Assembly: GCA_947044365.1 (NCBI GenBank) | Contig: OX345644.1 | Location: 2,245,237 to 2,309,236 of the forward strand | DNA length: 64,000 bases | Source: Petrosia ficiformis | Taxonomy: Eukaryota; Porifera; Demospongiae; Haplosclerida; Petrosiidae | Direction of reading: 5' to 3' | Shown here: in pieces, positions 1 to 12,216 of the stretch | Position numbering within the stretch: position 1 is the stretch's first letter | Layout of the letters: each line of letters begins with the position of its first letter | Position numbers and translations under genes: made by a program | Notes under the pieces: generated by a model | The model's database searches: none | Told to the model about the DNA's origin: nothing | The model's input: only the letters and a program-made list of their open reading frames with translations

Positions 1-430
1 ATGGAGGTGATGTATGTAGTTCATTATGTCAACCCTCAATGTATGAACAAGTAAGAGCTACAAATGTAATGAAAACAACTGTTACAGGAAATTTGGTCCT
101 GAAAAGAATGGTCCTAGGACAATGTGACATAACCACCAGCAGGATTACGTCATTGGGATTGTGTAACATTTTTATAATTGGGAATTATCTGAAATTTTGA
201 TTGAAAATGTTGGTCCTCGAACAAAATTTTCACTGGACTGAAATTTCCATCTCACACAACTTCTACTTAAAATGAGATCTATTTAACCAAACAGATTTGT
301 TAACCCAAACAAAATCTGGTTTGTTTAATTATACCTGTAACAATTATACATCATTTTGTATAATTATGTGTATGTCTAAAACATATATACATATATACAT
401 ATATACAAAGTTTAAACAGGAATGAAAGTT
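1..430 (+). repeat. Spacer repeat, first copy
   Basis: This block is closely matched at 17117-17554 and in part at 19044-19215. It contains a decayed piece of fibrinogen-cluster exon 1 (the codons for P-S-M-Y-E-Q-V near 35-53), so it is a degraded FReD unit turned into spacer. No open gene is seen here. Confidence 0.7.
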
Positions 431-540
431 TATTAAATGTGATATCCAAACAAGAGGATCATAATAGTGAAGTGACATATCAGAACCATACTAGAGTCTA
501 GATTAGTATATAAATTCGTGGACTATAATTCCTCATATTT

Positions 541-1327
541 CTTCATAATCACATGTACATGAATCTTGTCCAAATGAAGGTAATTATGTCTATTTTCAAA
601 CTTGCATAATTTATCAAAATGTATAGTATAGGTATATATGTGTAGACTGCAGTATTGCTGATTGTACATATAAAGAATTCTTCATGACTGGTTACACTAC
701 AAGTGGTGTTTACCTATTAATCCTGAGGAAGGGACTCCATTTGAGGTTAGTGTATCAATCATTACTTTAAACTATATATAGTCTCATATTGTATTGTAGG
801 TCTATTGTGATATGGATACTGATGGTGGTGGATGAACTGTTTTCCAGAGGAGGAAGAATGGATCAGTTGATTTCTTTCTTAATCAGGTTGATTATGAGGA
901 AGGTTTTGGTGATCTCAATGGAGAATTCTGGTTGGGATGGAGTAAGATACATTGTCTAACTCAAACTACAAACTGTGATTGGATCTAGAGGACTTTGAGA
1001 ATGAAACATGTTATGCTAATTACTCTACATTCAATATTGGAGACAGTACTACTGACTATACTATCACTTTGGGAGGATATTCTTTCTGGTGATCCTGGAG
1101 ATTCACTATCAGGACATAATAGAAGAAAATTCACTACTAAGGATATATAGAGATAATGATGATCTAAGTGGTGGTAATTGTGCTGTTCATTACAGTGGAG
1201 CTTGGTGGTATCATACTTGTTATGACTCCCATCTCAATGGTTTTTATCTTAACGAATATAATGATAAAGGAGTTAACTGGTATTCCTTTAGAGGTGTAAA
1301 CTCACAGAGATGAAACTTCAAAAAAAT
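541..1327 (+). pseudogene. Fibrinogen-related (FReD) pseudogene 1
   Basis: Remnants of all three exons of the cluster's gene type can be followed: the end of exon 1 with its GT donor near 582, exon 2 at about 650-746 (first fibrinogen strand, ending in GAG|GTTAGT), and exon 3 from 800 to the stop region near 1327. Lesions include a frameshift in exon 2 where the [10 protein letters not shown] codons lose a base, a stop replacing a conserved Trp in the GGW motif near 833, and a deletion near 970 that removes the TDYTLRV segment. The end of the fold (GAWWY, NLNG) is still readable. It cannot make a full fibrinogen domain. The same internal deletion is shared by the relic at 27597, which ties the two together as duplicates. 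Confidence 0.8.
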
Positions 1328-2501
1328 TGATTTTCAAAAGTATAAATTTTGTATGTCCTATGTGGATTCATTTACTTTGTCAATTATAAACATTTAATCA
1401 TTGATTAGGTAATCTTTGTTTTGTGTACATAGCTGAGTATCATAATTCTACATTATTGGAATTTCAATTGTATAATTATGTCCATAATGTGTACGTGATA
1501 AAACATTTTTATAACTAATGTCTGTTCACATTCACGATGACTTCAAAATTAGGACGTGTTGATTTTATATGTAATATTGTGTATAGTTTAATGTCATAAG
1601 GTTAATACATGATTATACTGTAACTCGATAATGAAGTAGTGGATTGAAATTTTACATACACAGAAAAGAATGGGAAGGATAATTATATGAAAGTGGTGAA
1701 GGTAAAAAGATTGTTGGTCATTCCAAACTAACATTTTTCTGAAGCCATTGTGAATATGAATGATCTCTAATTAATATAAATCATTTTTGTCACCTTGTTA
1801 ACTATCATTTAATCATCTTATCATAATTAGATATAATAATTTATTTACCTAATTCATAAATTATAGGTGCTTTTAATGTTTTCGTAAAATGGATATTTTT
1901 AAGGTCATGTAGTAATAACTGTGTAAAATAAGGATCCTGATACAATAATTAAACTAAAATATAATTATTGTATTATTTCCACTAAAAGAAAGTGTACTTG
2001 AGCTCCTTTCAAAGTAAGAAGAGTGGAGAAACTAATAATTAGTTGTTGATTACAATGCTAAAAGTCATAAGATGTTGATTAGTTGCAACAAAGCAATCAT
2101 AGGGATACTTTTTTCTTCATAATTATATCTTGCTACAATTGAGAGATGTGAGACTATAGGTTGGAACTACCATGCAGAGAAAAACCCTTCAATGAGATTT
2201 GTAATTGATATTGTTATTGGTATCAAGTATTGGTTACTAAGGTCAAAAGTCAAATGTCAAATGTCAACGAAGGCATATTCTTGACAGTTTTGTTCTTTTT
2301 AGTACAATTTATAACTAATGATTTACTTAAAATAATGGCAAATGTATTACTCAGTTTGTAACATACCAGGAATCCACAAAAAGTAGACTGCTGATGTGTC
2401 ATTAAACATTATGAGTATAGTAATTGTTATTTGATACTCATTACAACACATAACAATGTAATAACAATACCTTCATGTTACTCTAGTGTCCAAAATCCAA
2501 A
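1328..2501. other. Spacer, colinear with 28.26-29.41 kb
   Basis: No gene is seen. The stretch is colinear with 28260-29414 and forms part of the segmental duplication. It contains half of a palindrome (1570-1640) that is complete at 28473-28592, and a short relic of the CCCTATGATTGCTTT-type MITE near 2090-2110. Confidence 0.6.
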
Positions 2502-2958
2502 AAGTTGTTAATGCTCCTGTTCCTGACTCTTGGTAGAACTGCGAGTAGTTCATATTGTATGACTGATTCCATTAAGTCAATCCTCACTGTATGAACAAGT
2601 ATGTTGTTGTCCATGTAATATTGGAAAGAACTACAAATTGAGAAAGGGTAAGACTATTGAGATTATCATGTGTTCACCCAACATACCTGAATTTTGCAAA
2701 ATGAAGATATAGTCATACTTATATGTTTAGTTTTCCTGTGCATATATATACAGTTTTAATTATAAATATTATACAGATTGTGATGCTGATTTTTGCTGTA
2801 AGAAATGGTATGCAAATGGCTACATTAGAATCGGTGTTTACACGTGTTTGTCAAACCTGTTACTCAACTTTGACAGAAGGTGAAGAAATTCAAAGTGATA
2901 GTACTACATCCAGTAGATCACAAAATGATTATGATTTATTAAACCAAACAGATTGTTA
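2502..2958 (+). pseudogene. FReD pseudogene 2 (exon 1-2 relic)
   Basis: This is the degraded duplicate of the unit at 29415. The position of the family's start codon reads AAG instead of ATG, and the signal-peptide region has a deletion. The YEQVCCCPCN segment is intact near 2590-2625. The exon 1 donor region is altered (GAAGATATAG). Exon 2 starts near 2778 and reads into GVYTCLSN rather than the family's [10 protein letters not shown], exactly as in the other copy. After about 2925 the sequence jumps into spacer also found at 17390 and 19140. There is no fibrinogen exon 3. Non-functional as a FReD. Confidence 0.75.
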
Positions 2959-3159
2959 ACATAATATATGAAGTTCTTTGTTTTGTTTATTTCAAAAGAA
3001 GCAAATTAGATATGTGTCTCAATAAACATTAATTTTTTAAAACAAATCATGTTTGTTATATAGCTTGTTATACCTCATCAGTGCTGTACCATTTAGCATT
3101 ATGTATTTGTTAAGTTCAAAGTTTATTTTGTCTCTTATTTCAAATGCAGATGTTTTTAT

Positions 3160-3445
3160 GGCCCGTAGGGCCATCTCTATAATTGCTTTCCACGGGGTTT
3201 AATGTATATATATAATTCTAGCCTGTTACTATGTTGTTGCTATGTGTTATATTTCAACTATAAGGAGGCTCGGTCAATTAATGGGCGTGGCGCGTAAAAG
3301 AACGCGCGTTCGAGGCTCTTCGACCTACAGACCAGCCAGGAAGATTCAGAAACTGCTAATAACTGTTGTATATAGCAGAGAAACAGTATAAATATTATGC
3401 AAGAATCTTTAACAAGTAAGTGTAATAAGTTGTTAAGTTTCAGAT
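3160..3445 (+). mobile_element. MITE relic, CCCTATGATTGC family
   Basis: A truncated copy of the inverted-repeat element seen whole at 31714-32058 and, in the opposite orientation, at 20848-21240. It starts with the GGCCCGTAGGGCCAT hairpin followed by an ATTGCTTTCCACGGGG end and includes the internal CGGTCAATTAATGGGCGTGG block. The distal inverted repeat is missing. Spurious ORFs on the minus strand here are not genes. Confidence 0.65.
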
Positions 3446-4222
3446 ATGAAGAAGTCATCATTTAGAACTTTGTAGGAATACTTCAGTCAGTTCATCAAAG
3501 ATCTGTGTACTTAGACTGTAATCAGGCTTACACTTATTTCTTCAGGCCCCAGCTTTCGAGTACACAGAAAGGTAGAGACACTAGTGCCATCAGCAATGCT
3601 TATTACATAGTGACCACAAAGCAAATATAGGGATGTGTTTTTCTCTATATACACTTGTTTCTTACAAAAATTAAGGTGATGTACCAGTCCACTATGACAT
3701 CCTTTACTTGATCACGATAATGATTATATGAACAAGTATAATTATAAATATACATAAAGCATGTATATCATTGTCACCAAATAACCCAGTATGATTAACA
3801 ATTAATCTGTTTATAATATATGTTCGTTTAGAGTTAGAAGTTTCATTATGTTTGTACCTCTTTCAACATGTATATAATTTATATGTCCAAACAATAATGG
3901 CATTGTGTTTTTATTAATATTCAAATTTTAATTAACATCATCAGTTTCATTTTACAAGGCATGGCATGAGTTGAGTCAGAGATTGTATAGACTATGTTTA
4001 AGAAACACGAGGTGAGATGTTATCAAAATTATCTAAAGAGACAAAATATCAAATTGTATTGCAGAATAATTATTATTCTGTTATAATTAATAAGAAGCTG
4101 ACAAAATTGATTGAGTCGTCCAATGGCTTCTTATATAAATTGCTATAGTGTTCTCTGTACCACTTATAGAGTTTAATGATGGAAACATGAATAATTGATG
4201 ATAATTATTTCACATTTCTAAG

Positions 4223-4382
4223 CAGGGGTGTGGAAACATTGAGCCAACTATAGGACATTTTGACTTATTTTCACTACTCTTGTCGCTCCCATATACTTTG
4301 TATACAGTTAAGTTTCAATTTACTTGACATTCACTAGATTTATTGGATAATGTCCTGTATGACTGACTGTTTCCACCCCACC
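4223..4382. mobile_element. MITE, CAGGGGTGTGGAAA ends
   Basis: Ends CAGGGGTGTGGAAA and TTTCCACCCCACC form imperfect inverted repeats. Two related copies lie at 60977-61140 and 61145-61279. A possible 8-9 base target duplication (ATTTCTAA / ATTTCTAG) flanks this copy, compatible with an hAT-type non-autonomous element. Confidence 0.65.
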
Positions 4383-4904
4383 ATTTCTAGGTAAGAACAC
4401 TGAATTACTGAATAGCGAGCTCGAGCTACAATGTGGTTTGATCAATGCAGGAAATTTTACTACAGTTTTAGTATTGTTTTTATGGCAATCAAGCCCATGA
4501 TTGCTTTCCTATGAAGTTAATGTTAAATTATCTAGATATGCATTGTATAATGCTGCAGGGTTCATTTAGGGGAGAGGCAGGGGGACATTTGCCCCTTGGA
4601 ATTTGTTTGCCAATATGCATAGCACAATAACACTATATCATTTAAGTTCATATTTTGCTGCATACCCCACCCCCACATCCTGACAAATGTTCTGAAAAAA
4701 GGCCTGTGTTGTAAAGGAAGTTGTGTTATTTTGCTCAATTAATGGGCATACTGTGTAAAAAAAACTTGCAGTCAAGCAAGTAGCAAACATGTTGTAGGAT
4801 GTAATCAGCTGCAATTAATAGCTGCTGTAGCTGAAATATACTTATAATGCATACAAGAACTGTACAAGTAAAAAGAAAGAACAAGATATATATAGAGAGA
4901 GAAA

Positions 4905-5135
4905 AAAGTATCCCTATGACTGCTTTGTGGTGTCCAGCATTCAGTAATCATGGCTGACTTTATCATGCCTGAAACACAACAGTCTATTATAGTTATTATT
5001 ATACTCTCCTTAACATTTAAAGGACCTTGTAAAATTTTAGGAACATATTTTAGGTAGAATAGCCCATTAATTGACCAAGCCGCCTGGAATGACGCAACTT
5101 CCTTAACTACATATACATGCATACTCGCATAGCCT
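4905..5135 (-). mobile_element. MITE relic, CCCTATGATTGC family
   Basis: This matches 20848-21190 (TATCCCTATGACTGCTTTG end, then the GTGTCCAGCATTCAGTAATC block) but is truncated before the far inverted repeat. It is the source of a spurious 105-residue minus-strand ORF. Confidence 0.6.
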
Positions 5136-5146
5136 TAGTTAGAGGC

Positions 5147-5221
5147 AGGCATATAACACCCTTGAGATAATTGGTCTTGGGCTATGCCCTCGACCAATTA
5201 TCTGAAGGGTGTTATATGCCT
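5147..5221. repeat. 30-bp-arm palindrome
   Basis: Arms 5147-5176 and 5192-5221 are reverse complements at 29 of 30 bases around a 15-base loop (AGGCATATAACACCCTT... / ...GGGTGTTATATGCCT). A fold-back MITE is likely. It could also form a strong hairpin in RNA, since it lies between PH exons a and b. Confidence 0.75.
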
Positions 5222-5720
5222 ATTTTATACTATAGTAATGCAAAAGTATGCAATTAAATCACATTTGACATCACTGTTGTCAAGTAGAAACCATAGTACT
5301 ATACCAATTAGTGTTTACTGTAAAAACTGTAAAAATACAATTAGATTGTTTAGTGGCTAGATGCAAAATGTCCCTGTCTATAGACATGGGCATATATCTC
5401 CGGCAGTACATCAAAGGTTACCATGGCAATCGCCCACACACTGTGAAACAAGTCATTAAAAAACCAATCGTAAGGATTATACTCCATATATTATATCTTG
5501 TGTTTTTTTTTTCAGGATGTTTCTGCTCAGCAGAGTATTCCATTAGCCAGTTATGAAGCACTAGTCCAGTATCTGTAAGTCTATACAATAACTTATTAAT
5601 ATTATTTGATGGGGTATATATATGTACATGTACAATGTTCCTCCTCCTCCCCCCCAAAAAAACCTTTTTGATGTATCATCAGATTATTAATAAAGATGTA
5701 AACAGTTTAGATATTAGAAT

Positions 5721-5963
5721 TAGGGGCTGCAAGGCATAGTAGTTTTTAGTATCCAGATATTCGCTTAGTTTAATGAACGAATATGCGGATATATATTCGC
5801 TTGCTTTCAGAAAAATATTGTCTCTAGTGAAATATCAGATTTCAAGTGTTCAATTTATGCACATGCGCAAACATTAAACGAATATCCGGGATGCTAAAAA
5901 TGCATTAGAATACCAAAATAACAAGTGAATATCCGAACAGAGCGAATATTCATTGCAGCCCTA
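5721..5963. mobile_element. hAT-type MITE with 8-bp target duplication
   Basis: The ends TAGGGGCTGCAA and TTGCAGCCCTA are inverted repeats. The element is flanked by direct 8-base copies of ATTAGAAT (5713-5720 and 5964-5971). Eight-base target duplications with this type of end are characteristic of hAT transposons. At 243 bp with no ORF it is non-autonomous. It sits in an intron of PH copy 1 and is absent from copy 2. Confidence 0.85.
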
Positions 5964-6139
5964 ATTAGAATACAACACTTATACTAATACAACAAAGTAT
6001 GAGTTATCTAATTTCTTTATCATAATATCAATATCAGTACATCACTAGTATTGACATGACATACTGACTAGATACACAAGTATAGAATACATATTGACAT
6101 TATAAATAGCACATGACATTATGAGCAGCACATGATTAA

Positions 6140-6591
6140 TGTATGTTGTCTGTATGTATGTATGTGTGTATGTATGTATGTATGTATGTACTATGTATGA
6201 TTGTTTGTATATATATATATATATATTTATGTATGGGAAAGTATGTGTGTACATACACACATACATGTACATACATACATGTACATACATACACATCTAC
6301 TAGAGTATATTTAACAACAAAGATTGTATGCATTACTACATATTACTGACCTTGTAAAGTGAAGGGAGTGTGAGAATATTTTTCTATACAAACTGTTTTA
6401 TTCCCATTTCATTTAAGTAGATAAACTATTTTACACAACTATTATATCAGCAATAACATGTACTATCTAATGCATATGTATGTGCGTACATACATATGTA
6501 TGTATGCATGTATGTATGTATGTATGAACTATGTATGCAACTATGTATGTCTGTGTGTGTGTATGTATGTATGTTTGTGTATGTATGTATG

Positions 6592-6622
<31 letters not shown>

Positions 6623-6672
6623 TGAGTATGTATGTACATGTATGTAATTATATGTATGTATGTATGCATGCA
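6140..6672. repeat. TATG/CATA microsatellite tracts
   Basis: Tracts of TATG or its complement at about 6140-6300 and 6470-6672, interrupted by TA and CA runs. All long ORFs reading as MYVCMYV or HTYIHTYI here are simple-repeat artefacts. The corresponding tract in the duplicate is 32226-32690. Confidence 0.9.
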
Positions 6673-8505
6673 TGGTAGAGTACATAATAACAGTTGGTGG
6701 TTGGCTATTGGCCATTTGCTGGACAATGATCAGTGTTCTATCATAGTGGTGATCAGATTATAACTTTTATTTACTATCGTTCCCTATATATACATCATGT
6801 ACATAATTCTATCTTAGTATCCCAAATATTATTATATGAGAGGTGATTAATCCATCAAATCAATGTTTTGAGTATCATGAATCATATAGTCTAGAATGCT
6901 TACCTCTCCTCTTTTTTGGCAAGCTGATGGAAAGAAGAGGGTAACATGTTTGTTACATGTATCATGGCAAAATCTAGTTCGAACATTTCAGAGTTTCATA
7001 GAATAATTACTATGACTTGTGCTTGTATTTGGTGCTGTTTGATATTGTGTATACTGGTATAACATGTTATAGAATATACACTTGTGAGAAGGAAGATGTA
7101 ATACAGTACTCCACTACTGGATACTTCAGTTTGGTGGCTCACAGGGTCTGGTTCACGAGACTATCTACTCCATGCAGCATGGTCTATATGGTTGTTTTCA
7201 AACTACAAAATTTCCTGTATAAAACCCTGTATAGTATATTTGGTATTAAGGTCTCGAATAATATTATACTTGGACAGTATAGTATAGTATACATATGTAC
7301 ATGTGTCATAAGCTCAAAGTAACAAAATGGTCAGACCATGTCCCAGCAGTTATTTATTGCCCTGCACTATTACGATCAGTGTTTTGTAATTTAATAGGGT
7401 TTGAATGATCCACTTGTATTTAGTCTTCAACATTCAAGAGCTGGGAAACTTCTTTTCAAAGCAGAAGATGATGACCAATTAGAGAGGTAATTATACTATA
7501 CTATCTATATACAGTATATGTTGAGTGCACAAGAATTTGTTATAATAATATTATTGTTCTATTGCAGTATATTATACTAGCAATGGAAATTAGTCGTGTG
7601 AAAACACCACATAGTTGTTTTAAGTAATATTACGATCTGGAGACAAAGCATAATTATGTATTACATGAGACACTTTCCCACAAAATAATTTTGACCAAAC
7701 ATTTACCTTTTATCGCTCACAGATAGTCAATGACATTTGATGATAGTTCTTCATGAACATTAAATTTCCTATACAAAGTGGTGGAATGGCGAGTAAGCGT
7801 TTGACCACAACTATTTTGCAAGAAAGTGTCCCTTTCAGAAATTAAGTCACATATTTCTATTCACAAATGGGTTGAGGTGTTACAAAAAGCTGTCAGAGGA
7901 GAGACTATTCATGTTTGAAATACAAATTTTATATCTCCGTCATAACCTCACTTCTCTTCTTGTTTCTAAATTCATACTTGATTTTCATTTTACTTTGAAT
8001 TTTCTTTCCTTATTAAATAGTTGTTTTTGTGTATTTACTGTGACTACACATGTGTTCAGTTTAATTGTGTATTGTGACTATCATTTTAATTATTATTATT
8101 TAACAGAGTCCTTTGTTGTTGTTTATTGTACAATGTCTATGAGATGTGCTTTAGTATGTCATGTACTTTAAACAAATCCATGAGTAATTTAGTACAAGTA
8201 TCTGCGAGTTTCTTTTCCCAGTTAGAGATACATGTATATGTTCTAACTCAGATTACTTGTAGTGGTAGTAAAATACAGCACTTGAGATAAGGTCACGCAC
8301 AACCTTTTCTAATTTCCTGCTGTGTGGATTCAGCTTGTGTTACCATTATAGTCACTTCATATGTACATACATTGTAACTAATCTGTTTAGACATGTGTTA
8401 TGTATGTATATATCACAACAAGAATGCAGTAATATAATTATATCTAGCCAGCTATAGTGAGTAAAACAGTTTGAATTCATGACAATATCCTTGTCACTAT
8501 CCAAA

Positions 8506-9468
8506 ATGTTACCAGTGCTCGTGTTCCTGACTCTTGGTATCACAGTTGAGAGTAGTTCATACTGTATGACTGATTGTAATAGTCCATTACGTAAACCCTC
8601 ACTGTATGAACAAGTATGTTGTTGTCCATGTAATATTGGAAAGAACTTCAAATTGAAAAAAGACAAGATAACTGAGATTGTCATGTGTCCACCTTACATA
8701 CCTGATTCATGTCCATATGAAGGTAATGTCTATATTAGTATCATTTATTGGTTTTATCAAATGAATGTAGATCTAGAGTGCTGCAAAACTGACTGTAAAG
8801 AATGGTTTATGAATGGTAACATTATAAATGGTGTTTACACTATTAATCCTGATGAAGGGATTCCATTTGAGGTTAGTGTATCAATTATTACTTTAAACTA
8901 TATATAGTCTCATATTGTATTGTAGGTTTATTGCGATATGGAAACTGATGGTGGTGGATGGACTGTCTTCCAGAGGAGGAAGGACGGATCAGTTGACTTT
9001 TATTGTAATTGGGTTGACTATGAGGAAGGTTTTGGTGATCTCAATGGAGAATTCTGGTTGGGATTGAGTAAGATACATCGTCTAACTCAAGATGGAACAG
9101 ACTGTACACTGAGAGTGGATCTGGAGGACTTTGAGAATGAAACAGGTTATGCTAAATACTCTACATTCAATATTGGAGACAGTACTACTGACTATCCTAT
9201 CACTGTGGGAGGATATTCTGGTGATGCTGGAGATTCATTAATATATCACAATGGAAGGAAATTCAGTACTAGGGATAGAGATAATGATCTGCATGATGGT
9301 AGTTGTGCAGTGGAATTCAGTGGAGCTTGGTGGTATTATAATTGTTATTACTCAAACCTCAATGGTCTTTATCTTAACGAATATAATGTGAGAGGAGTTA
9401 TCTGGTATTTTTTTAGAGCTTCAAACTCTCTTAAAGTCACAGAGATGAAACTTAAAATAACTGATTGA
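8506..9468 (+). CDS. Secreted fibrinogen-related domain protein (FReD 3)
   Basis: Three exons, 8506-8722, 8771-8871 and 8926-9468, keep one frame (phase 1 then 0) and give 286 residues. Exon 1 carries a hydrophobic signal peptide (MLPVLVFLTLGITVESSS) and a cysteine-rich module (CMTDC, VCCCPC, MCPPYIPDSC). Exons 2-3 are a full fibrinogen C-terminal domain: [35 protein letters not shown], the calcium-loop DRDND, and GAWWYYNCYYSNLNG near the end. Such domains act outside the cell as lectin-like or adhesion modules (ficolins, FREPs, angiopoietins). I chose the Met at 8506 because paralogues start there; an in-frame Met at 8479 would add nine residues. Intron 1 is only 48 bases and in frame, so retention would not break the ORF. 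The ligand is unknown. Confidence 0.85.
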
Positions 9469-10560
9469 CAAATGAAAAAGTATAAATTGTGTATGTCCTA
9501 TGTGCATTTAATTATCAATTATACTGCATTTACTTTGTCAATTATAAACATTTAATCATTAATTTCGTAGATATTTGTTATCATGTTGATAGATTCAAGT
9601 ATTGAGCTTTAAAACATGATAAATAATTCTGATAAACAGAACATTTCGACCTGAGGGTCTTCTTCAGCTGTAACACTGTGTTACAGCTGAAGAAGACCCT
9701 CGGGTCGAAACGTTCTGTTTATATATCATAATTATTGATCATGTTAATAAAATTTCACACTTGAATTTAATCATTAATTGGATAATCTTTGTTTTGTGTA
9801 CATAGCTGAGTATCTTAATTGAAGTATAATTATGTCCATAATGTGTATGTGATAAAACAATTTTATAACTAATCATTTTTCTCAACCTGTTGCATAATTC
9901 ATAAGTTATAGATGATTTTAGCATTTTCGTAAAATAGATATTTTTAAGGTGATGTAGTAATATCTGCATAAAATAAGATCCTGATACAATATTTAAACTA
10001 AAATATAATTATTTTATCATTTCCACTAAAAGAATAAAAGTAAGTGTACTTGAGCTCCTTTCAAAGTAAGAAGAGTGGAGAAACTAATAATTAGTTGTTG
10101 ATTTCAGACACAAAAAGTCATTAGATGTTGATTAATTAAAAGGTCACCACAAAGCAATCATAGGCTAGGGATACTTTTTTCTTCATATATCTTGCTACAG
10201 TTGAGGAATGTGAGACTACAGGTAATTGATATGTTATTGATATCAAGTATTGATTACAAAGGTCAAAGGTCAACGAAGGCATATTATATAACTAATGTAC
10301 TAATGTATATGGCAAATGTATTACTCATTTTGTGACATGGTATCAACTAAGATCAAAGGTCGATGAAGGCATATTATTGGCAAATGTTTTATTATATACT
10401 CATTTTGTAACATACCAGGAATCCACAAGAAGTAGACTGCTGATGTCTCAATAAAAATTATGAGTATATAATTACAGTAACTGTTATTTGATACTCATTA
10501 CAGCACATAACAATGCAATAACAATACCTTCATGTTACTCCATAATGTCCAAAATCCAAA
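9469..10560. other. Spacer with palindrome and decayed repeats
   Basis: No gene is seen. Apart from the palindrome at 9617-9742, it contains sequence related to 1780-2480 and 28700-29390 (AATTGAGCTCC-type block, then a MITE end near 10145). So the upstream region of FReD 4 descends from the same ancestor as those of FReD 2 and 14. Confidence 0.55.
9617..9742. mobile_element. Palindromic element with GAAGACCCTCGGGTCGAAAC core
   Basis: A near-perfect inverted repeat centred on 9677 with arms of about 60 bases. Each arm carries CTGAAGAAGACC-CTCG-GGTCGAAAC (one arm has CTGAGG). The same core occurs singly in the insertion at 24585-24808 and, decayed, near 44150. Probably two head-to-head copies of a small retroelement end or a fold-back element. 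The core resembles a hammerhead ribozyme core with one extra base (see findings). Confidence 0.75.
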
Positions 10561-11525
10561 ATGTTGTTGATGCTCTTGTTCCTGACTCTTAGTACAACTG
10601 CACTAGTTGAGAGTAGTTCATATTGTATGACTGATTGTAATATATAGTCCATTAAGTCAATCCTCACTGTATGAACAAGTATGTTGTTGTCCATGTAATA
10701 TTGGAAAAAAACTACAAATTGAAGAAGGGAAAGACAATAGAGATTGCTGTGTATCCATGCAACATACCTGAATCTTGTCAAAATTAAGGTATATAATTAT
10801 GTTTAGTTTTCCTATGCATAGTAGTAAATATATTATACAGATTGTGACACTGATTTTTGCTACATTGACTGTGAAATGGTTTATGAATGGTAACACTACA
10901 AGTGGTGTTTACACTATTAATCCTGATGAAGGGACTCCATTCAAAGTTTGTGCATCAATCATTATTTGAACTGTAAGTCTCATATTAGTTTATTGTGATA
11001 TGGATACTGATGATGGGGGAGGGACTGTCTTCCAGAGAAGGGTGGATCAGTTGATTTCTATCTTAATTGGATTGATTATGAGAATGGTTTTGGTGATCTT
11101 AATGGAGAATTCTGGTTGGGACTGAGTAAGATACATCGTCTAACTCAAGATAGAACAGACTACACACTGAGAGTGGATCTGGAGGATTTTGAGAATGAAA
11201 CACGTTATGCTAAATACTCTACATTTAATATTGGAGACAGTACTATTGACTATACTATCACTGTGGAAGGATACTCTGGCAATGCTGGAGATGCATTTGA
11301 AAGGCATAGTGGACAGAAACTCACTACTAAGGATAGAGATAATGATCACAATAGTGGTAATTGTGCTGTTCAATTCAGTGGAGCTTGGTGGTATAATGAT
11401 TGTCACTTCTCCAACCTCAATGGTCTTTATCTCATGAATCTTATGCTAATGGGGTAAACTGGTATCATTGGAAAGGATATCATTACTCTCTCAAATTCAC
11501 AGAAATGAAACTTCGTCATAACTAG
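10561..11525 (+). pseudogene. FReD pseudogene 4
   Basis: The start codon and signal peptide are intact (MLLMLLFLTLSTTALVESSS), but a four-base insertion after MTDCN creates a stop near 10644. Exon 2 (10870-10950) is readable but its GAG|GTTAGT donor has become AAAGTTTGTG. Exon 3 lacks bases around the RRKDGS codons, and the C-terminal part near 11430 has lost about 12-13 bases, so the ORF ends at LMLMG. The last 60 bases and the downstream spacer are near-identical to those of FReD 6, which suggests the 3' end was acquired by recombination with a neighbour. Confidence 0.8.
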
Positions 11526-12216
11526 ATACTGAGCTTTGCTGTGTAGCTATAATAATTTTGTAAACTACTAAAGTTATGTAGCTACAGTTTTTGTGACATG
11601 AATGATAGTAATACATGCATTCTGAGTATTCGTTTTCATTAAAACACCCTATTGTTCATCTGAATATATGCACTCAGGTGCAAGTGAGTAGGTTATGGGC
11701 CTGGAACATATATGGGTTCATTTTTAGCCTTTCAATTAGTAATCCTTGTGTAAAATAAAATTATACTAAGGGTTTCTGTCTCCCATGATGCATTCTCTGT
11801 GGAATTAGGAACACCCTCTCAGCTATGTACTAATGATCTGAACATTGCGTACAGTAAGTTACCATCGAGTAACAATGGAATACACTAAATATGTACATTC
11901 TATTCAAATTTTAACTTAGTTATAAATTGCTAGAAAAAGACAGTACACTGTTCAATTAATTGCATAGGAGTGGTGTTAGCTTCGGAAGGTCATGTGACCT
12001 TTCAAATATAAAGGTGAGATTCAGTTTGTGTTCTCCATTACAGTTATTTCATGTGTATACGTACATTGTACCAAATTTCAACCAATTATATTTCTGTCTG
12101 AACACACTGTCATGTATATATCAATGAAATTATCAAAAATGAAATACATTTGAGATTTTTGATGGAGAATGCAATTAAATATAAAAACTAGTTTGAATTT
12201 GTGATAATATATCTTT
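11526..12216. other. Spacer, first copy of 2.69-kb tandem unit
   Basis: Near-identical to 14256-14841 except for a short block near 14640-14740. No ORF of note. It forms the start of the tandemly duplicated unit that runs to FReD 6. Confidence 0.7.

Larger units (their letters stand above)
3994..7918 (+). pseudogene. PH-domain gene, broken copy 1
   Basis: Four dispersed exons match the PH-domain exons at 31372-33347. Exon a is a stub (3994-4011, FKKHE) whose upstream part was replaced. Exon b (5516-5574) has 59 bases against 60 in the other copy, a one-base deletion that breaks the frame inside QQSIPL..SYE. Exon c (7398-7486) is open and encodes LNDPLVFSLQHSRAGKLLFKAED. Exon d (7866-7918) has lost its acceptor: the AG before ATGGGTTGAG is AA. 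An hAT-type MITE and a TATG microsatellite sit in the introns. No functional PH domain (about 100 residues, membrane or phosphoinositide binding) can come from this copy. Confidence 0.75.

Noticed and set aside
4805..5122. 105-codon minus-strand ORF
   Set aside because: Falls within a MITE relic that recurs at 20848 without keeping the frame.
7872..8171. 99-codon plus-strand ORF overlapping the last PH exon
   Set aside because: Different frame from the PH exon (which ends at 7918) and not open in the duplicate at 33300.
8352..8684. 110-codon minus-strand ORF over FReD 3 exon 1
   Set aside because: Antisense to a well-supported signal peptide exon; equivalent ORFs appear at 33942 for the same reason.
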